A stretch of 8,928 bases of DNA from positions 1 through 8,928 of the forward strand of contig FR895452.1 in assembly GCA_000435595.1 (NCBI GenBank), written 5' to 3'. The stretch comes from Firmicutes bacterium CAG:882 (GTDB lineage: Bacteria; Bacillota; Clostridia; Lachnospirales; Lachnospiraceae). The translations under genes and the position numbers were made by a program. The notes beneath the pieces were generated by a model. The model did no database searches, was not told the DNA's origin, and saw nothing but the letters and a program-made list of their open reading frames with translations. Positions 6,665-8,928 of this stretch are shown piece after piece. How positions within the stretch are numbered: position 1 is the first letter of the stretch; every line of letters starts with the position of its first letter.

Positions 6665-6760
6665 GTGAAGCAGAACCGTAACTATAGAATCATTGCTTTC
6701 ATAAAAGATATTAATAATGTATGTAAACTTCCGTTTAAAAGACGGAAGTTTTTTGTGTAA
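6665..6760 (+). CDS. possible 31-aa peptide overlapping a terminator
   Basis: GTG 6665 lies 8 nt after a good GGAGG (6652-6656) and opens a 31-codon frame that begins MKQNRNYRIIAFIKDINN and ends with basic residues at TAA 6758-6760. Against it, the last third of the frame runs through the stem and T-run of the terminator at 6725-6754, so most transcripts would end before the stop codon. The Shine-Dalgarno may be chance or a remnant of a lost gene. Confidence 0.2.
   Translation: MKQNRNYRIIAFIKDINNVCKLPFKRRKFFV
6725..6754 (+). terminator. rho-independent terminator of the macrodomain gene
   Basis: A perfect 10-bp stem AAACTTCCGT/ACGGAAGTTT (6725-6734/6742-6751), a 7-base loop and a T-run to 6754. 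It lies about 105 bp after the macrodomain stop codon. Confidence 0.9.
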
Positions 6761-6859
6761 TAGGAAACTTCGTTCATATTTCACAAAAACGCTCCGCGGG
6801 GATGCGCACTGCGGCGTACAATGCAGATGTCGCAAGCAACCGCCGCAGGCGCGAGAATG
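6756..6859. repeat. terminator-adjacent GC-rich repeat, copy 2
   Basis: It begins TGTAATAGGAAAC (6756-6768) directly after the terminator T-run, and ends with the 29-bp block 6831-6859 that matches 1332-1360 at 26 of 29 positions. Between them, GCGC-A-CTGCGGCG (6804-6816) pairs with CGCCGCAG-GCGC (6841-6852), a 12-bp stem with one bulge. The block is far more GC-rich than its surroundings. Copy 1 lacks the middle ~62 bp. It is probably a dispersed intergenic repeat of this lineage. Confidence 0.6.
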
Positions 6860-7036
6860 CAGTTCTGAATGGAACGCGGGAAACGCTGCTTTTCAGGAAA
6901 TACATTTACGAAATTTTTAGGTTTATTTATTTTGGAAAACATGCGGACAACTTAACGGACGAAATAAAATAAACAATTTAAGAGAGATAAAAGGCAACCC
7001 CTTTCTACCAATGAATGGGGGGAAGGGGAGCTGAGA
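6860..7036. other. intergenic DNA without a supported gene
   Basis: Nothing clear is coded here. GTTC/GAAC and GCAG/CTGC arms continue the repeat structure at 6860-6900. CCCCTT (6998-7003) and AAGGGG (7023-7028) bracket a G-rich patch that could fold as an imperfect hairpin. Confidence 0.4.
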
Positions 7037-7207
7037 GTGTCGAAGATACGTTTTTGTAAAAATTGCACAAAATGCAGTGATATACAAATTGCACAAATGG
7101 GTGGCTTTATAAATGAAGTGGGAGACAGTATAAAATACTGCGCTGACTTTGTCAAAAAAATTTGTATACTAAAATTCAAAAAATGTTATAATCAGCTTTT
7201 TGTCTAA
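7037..7207 (+). CDS. possible 56-aa Cys-rich peptide, or repeat-derived open frame
   Basis: GTG 7037 has GGGGAG (7025-7030) 6 nt upstream and opens a frame to TAA 7205-7207. The product begins MSKIRFCKNCTKCSDIQIAQ, with C-x2-C-x2-C spacing suggestive of metal binding, and ends in a basic, hydrophobic tail. Two direct copies of AAATTGCACAAA (7060-7071 and 7086-7097) lie inside it. The opposite strand is also open over the same stretch (6952-7179). Together with the lack of a good upstream promoter, this favours a non-coding dispersed repeat that happens to be open. The family is not recognised. Confidence 0.25.
   Translation: MSKIRFCKNCTKCSDIQIAQMGGFINEVGDSIKYCADFVKKICILKFKKCYNQLFV
7162..7192 (+). 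promoter_or_regulatory. weak orphan extended -10 promoter
   Basis: TGTTATAAT at 7184-7192 is a perfect TATAAT with an extended -10. The nearest -35, TTGTAT (7162-7167), is spaced 19 bp away, longer than ideal. No plus-strand gene follows before 7824, so it may be non-functional in AT-rich DNA or drive a short RNA toward the RHH gene terminator. Confidence 0.3.
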
Positions 7208-7280
7208 TAGAATTAGGCATTCTGCGAATAGACTTTACTGCTCAGTATAATTATTATAATGCTATAAAAATATTGGTTAC

Positions 7281-7305
7281 AAAAAAGGGCTATATAATAT
7301 AGCCC
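7281..7305 (-). terminator. minus-strand terminator of the RHH gene
   Basis: GGGCTATA/TATAGCCC (7287-7294/7298-7305) with a 3-base loop. On the minus strand the stem is followed by six T (plus-strand A-run 7281-7286). It lies 22 bp beyond the RHH stop codon, which supports that gene having been expressed on the minus strand. Confidence 0.85.
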
Positions 7306-7327
7306 ACCCTGCTGACAAACAACAAAA

Positions 7328-7534
7328 TTACGAATTATGAGAATCTTCTTTATCGTTAAATTCCTTGTTAAATTGTTCAATACCTTTATGGATTAATGCA
7401 AGTGTTGCTGCTGAACGGCTTGGAAATCGATTGTTGAAACGAAAGTCATCAATCTGATTAAGTAATTCGTCATCAACGATTATTGTATATCGTGGTCTGT
7501 TTGTAGGCTTTAGAAATAGCTTCGATAACAGCAA
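7328..7534 (-). CDS. ribbon-helix-helix (CopG/Arc-type) DNA-binding protein, start uncertain
   Basis: The core from ~R13 is a classic RHH: strand RYTIIVDDELL, helix A LNQIDDFRFNNRF, turn PSRSAA, helix B TLALIHKGIEQFNKEF, then a polar tail. Such proteins dimerise and bind operators with the beta ribbon; some are antitoxins, others lone regulators (family knowledge). The longest start, TTG at 7534-7532, has no Shine-Dalgarno, and no ATG or GTG lies in frame upstream although the frame stays open well past it. Residues 1-12 are therefore doubtful, and the gene may have lost its true 5' end. A good terminator follows. No toxin-like gene lies beside it on the minus strand. The RHH fold is confident; function and intactness are not. 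Confidence 0.65.
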   Translation of the reverse strand: MLLSKLFLKPTNRPRYTIIVDDELLNQIDDFRFNNRFPSRSAATLALIHKGIEQFNKEFNDKEDSHNS

Positions 7535-7632
7535 TGTTATTAAAGATATTTTTGAATATAGGGGATGTAGACTATATGTATTAAGTATGCAAAAAACACA
7601 TAACCGACGGAAGATTTTTATTTAAAAAAATA
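7535..7632. other. AT-rich spacer between divergent genes
   Basis: No supported gene or clear minus-strand promoter for the RHH gene was found here. The RHH reading frame remains open across it without a usable start codon. Confidence 0.35.
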
Positions 7633-7661
7633 TTGCCAAAGGTGATACAATATGATATGAT
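7633..7661 (+). promoter_or_regulatory. candidate promoter of the Rpn-like gene
   Basis: TTGCCA (7633-7638), a 17-bp spacer and TATGAT (7656-7661), extended by TGA (7653-7655). Transcription would start near 7668 and give a leader of about 156 nt, long enough for regulatory folding. Confidence 0.55.
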
Positions 7662-7666
7662 TCTCT

Positions 7667-7816
7667 AAAAGCATAGTTCTAAGATTCTTTATTTCTTTCA
7701 AGTAATATCTGCATTTAGGAGTCCATGCTTTTTGTTCCCATAATGACAACAGCGGGTGGATGCCTAGATTAGAAGAAGCTTCTTTTTTGTGTTCCACTTG
7801 CAGCACAAAAAAGGAG
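7667..7816 (+). promoter_or_regulatory. structured leader that hides the Shine-Dalgarno of the Rpn-like gene
   Basis: Two structures are visible. First, AAAAGCAT (7667-7674) pairs with ATGCTTTT (7725-7732), enclosing TTCTAA/TTAGGA (7677-7682/7715-7720). Second, 7779-7793 pairs with 7802-7816 over 15 bp (two G-U pairs) with an 8-base loop. Six of the seven bases of the Shine-Dalgarno AAGGAGG (7811-7817) lie in that stem. A 12-bp palindrome AAGAAGCTTCTT (7773-7784) overlaps its 5' arm. This could be a translational switch or thermosensor-like element; no known riboswitch class was recognised. Confidence 0.5.
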
Positions 7817-7823
7817 GTAAGTA

Positions 7824-8678
7824 TTGACGGAAGAACGAGAAGAGAGCCGTATACAATGGCATCCCGCGTTTTACGCGGCGACGAAGTTAAAACTTCATGA
7901 TAACATTGATGAGCTGGAGTTCTATCCTGAGTACAATTTGAGCAAGAAGCCGCTGCAGGCAGATCTGCTTATCATCGAGAAGAACAGTGATGTGCAGATT
8001 AAAAATGCGATAGGTCACATTTTCAGGAAACACAACATTGTCGAGTACAAGTCACCGGGAGACGGAATGACGGTGGAGGATTTTTATAAGTGTGTGGCGT
8101 ATGCGTGCCTCTATAAAAGTACGGGCGAGAATGTGAATGCTATAGCCGGCGATGAACTGAGTATCACGATGATACGCGAGAGCTATCCGAAGTCAATGAT
8201 GCGTGAGCTTAAGAGACTTGGAATCGGCTTTGTTAAGTATGAAGCCGGAATATACCATTCACGGAATTTTTTTATACCGGCACAGCTCATAGTGACACAG
8301 GAGCTTGAGCCCGACGAACACAGAAGCCTGCGGATCCTGTCAAGGAAAGCTGATGAGAAGGATGTGAAGGGCTTTATAAAAGAGACATTGAGCTATGTGA
8401 CGCAGGGAGAGAAGGCAGATGCACAGGCAGTGTTGAAGGTAAGTGGAACAGCTAATTATCATATATATGAGAAGATAAGGAGTGAATCTGACATGAGAAA
8501 TTTTTTGGATGAAATAAAGAATGAGGGGTTCAACGAAGGAATAAGTCAGGGACGCACGGAAGCACTTGAACGTACAGCGAAGAACCTCTTTGACGCAGGA
8601 ATGGCGATAGATAAAATTGCAAAGATGGTTGACACAAGCGTGAATATAGTAGAGGAATGGCTGTCGGTGAGAAAGTGA
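7824..8678 (+). CDS. Rpn-like PD-(D/E)XK nuclease-fold protein
   Basis: 284 aa. TTG 7824 is chosen because a perfect AAGGAGGT (7811-7818) lies just upstream and no ATG competes. The N-terminal half has the PD-(D/E)XK pattern: D47 in LQADLLIIE and E74-Y-K76 in NIVEYKSPGD, followed by TVEDFYKCVAYACLYK (83-98), a helix seen in Rpn/transposase-like nucleases. The C-terminal part has a Gly/Glu-rich helix EGFNEGISQGRTEALERTAK (234-253) and then a small helix-turn-helix-like repeat (IDKIAKMVDTSVNIVEEWL). Relatives are common as scattered, multi-copy genes in gut Clostridia; some family members cut DNA and promote recombination (family knowledge). No transposon ends were found. DNA cutting is plausible here because the D-ExK residues remain, but the target is unknown. 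Confidence 0.8.
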   Translation: MTEEREESRIQWHPAFYAATKLKLHDNIDELEFYPEYNLSKKPLQADLLIIEKNSDVQIKNAIGHIFRKHNIVEYKSPGDGMTVEDFYKCVAYACLYKSTGENVNAIAGDELSITMIRESYPKSMMRELKRLGIGFVKYEAGIYHSRNFFIPAQLIVTQELEPDEHRSLRILSRKADEKDVKGFIKETLSYVTQGEKADAQAVLKVSGTANYHIYEKIRSESDMRNFLDEIKNEGFNEGISQGRTEALERTAKNLFDAGMAIDKIAKMVDTSVNIVEEWLSVRK

Positions 8679-8701
8679 AAGAGGTAACATAGCAATATTG
8701 A

Positions 8702-8730
8702 TTGCAAAATGTTTATCATTATGCTATCCT
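8702..8730 (+). promoter_or_regulatory. promoter of the DMT transporter gene
   Basis: TTGCAA (8702-8707), 17 bp, then TATCCT (8725-8730) extended by TGC (8722-8724). A small GCAAT/ATTGC inverted repeat (8693-8706) overlaps the -35 and could be an operator. No terminator separates this from the Rpn-like gene, so read-through is possible. Confidence 0.5.
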
Positions 8731-8764
8731 TTTGTAGATAACATACGAACGAAATGGTGACATT

Positions 8765-8928
8765 ATGGAACTAAAGAATGCATTACTTCTTGCATTTACT
8801 GCATTTATATGGGGAACGGCTTTTGTGGCGCAGAGTGTAGGGATGGAATATATAGGACCTTTTACATTTAATGGAGTCAGGTCGATTATAGGAGCATTTA
8901 CGCTGTTGCCCTGTATATTGTTTCAGAA
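8765..8928 (+). CDS. EamA/DMT-family transporter, N-terminal 54 residues
   Basis: Partial gene running off the right edge. It begins MELKNALLLAFTAFIWGTAF, with a first membrane helix ~5-22 containing the WG motif typical of EamA proteins, then GPFTFNGVRSIIGAF (31-45) leading into a second helix. This pattern (WG...A...GP..F...R) marks drug/metabolite transporter superfamily members, ten-helix inner-membrane carriers that often export amino acids or other metabolites; the substrate cannot be told. The ATG at 8765 has only a weak GGTGA (8756-8760) at 4-nt spacing, so translation may be modest. It lies 86 bp after the Rpn-like gene. Confidence 0.85.
   Translation, partial: MELKNALLLAFTAFIWGTAFVAQSVGMEYIGPFTFNGVRSIIGAFTLLPCILFQ

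Noticed and set aside
6952..7179. Minus-strand open frame of 75 codons
   Set aside because: No ribosome site and hydrophobic, low-quality sequence. It is the shadow of the repeat-like DNA and of the plus-strand Cys-rich frame.
7755..7767. 13-base match (GGTGGATGCCTAG) to the conserved 5' region of 23S rRNA
   Set aside because: The match ends at once on both sides and no other rRNA helix is present. It is too short to mean an rRNA fragment.
7618..7806. Minus-strand open frame of 62 codons (GTG start)
   Set aside because: No Shine-Dalgarno, no recognisable family, and it lies over the structured leader and ribosome site of the plus-strand gene. A weak resemblance to small transposon proteins (YYLKE) was not convincing.
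7328..8678. RHH gene plus Rpn-like gene as a toxin-antitoxin pair
   Set aside because: They are on opposite strands, nearly 300 bp apart, with separate signals, and Rpn-like proteins of this type usually stand alone. There is no evidence of coupling.
5763..8678. PARG-like, RHH and Rpn-like genes as one defence island
   Set aside because: Each has its own promoter or terminator, the strands differ, and large non-coding gaps separate them. The idea rests on proximity alone.

Overview
The window looks like chromosomal DNA of a low-GC, chemotactic Firmicute, most likely a Lachnospiraceae-type Clostridium relative (inference). The basis is AT-rich intergenic DNA, strong Shine-Dalgarno sequences (GGAGG types) with several GTG/TTG starts, extended -10 promoters, a CheW-receiver fusion of the CheV type, a TIGR02452-type macrodomain protein and an Rpn-like PD-(D/E)XK protein. 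No rRNA, tRNA, CRISPR array, phage module or intact insertion sequence was seen.

Layout. Positions 1-219 hold the possible tail of an upstream gene, a terminator and an extended -10 promoter. A single-gene chemotaxis unit (cheV, 220-1128) follows, closed by a terminator. The next intergenic stretch (1183-1461) carries a 127-bp inverted-repeat element flanked by a 7-bp near-perfect target duplication, a GC-rich repeat and a promoter. That promoter should drive a four-gene unit: a large acidic/lysine-rich single-pass membrane protein (1462-3069), hisH (overlapping it by 4 bp), hisF and ung, ending in a structured 3' UTR and a strong terminator at 5322-5351.

From 5352 onward the region is accessory and gene-poor. 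It has a canonical promoter lying inside the 3' remnant of a lost gene, a bacterial-type PARG/macrodomain gene (5763-6620) with its own terminator, and about 560 bp of repeat-like DNA including a second copy of the GC-rich repeat. A ribbon-helix-helix gene lies on the minus strand with its own terminator but no convincing start. An Rpn-like nuclease-fold gene (7824-8678) has its Shine-Dalgarno buried in a predicted 15-bp leader hairpin. The first 54 codons of an EamA/DMT transporter run off the right edge.

How the genes fit together. HisH and HisF form the imidazole glycerol phosphate synthase (glutaminase plus cyclase) of histidine and purine-linked metabolism. Ung shares their transcript but acts in base-excision repair, so that link is one of expression rather than pathway. 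CheV is a coupling protein for chemoreceptors. The 5352-8700 genes look like independent accessory units (ADP-ribose hydrolysis, an RHH regulator, an Rpn-like nuclease fold). I see no firm evidence that they form one system. The least explained material is non-coding: the inverted-repeat element and its target, the terminator-linked repeat, the ung 3' UTR structures and the leader of the Rpn-like gene.
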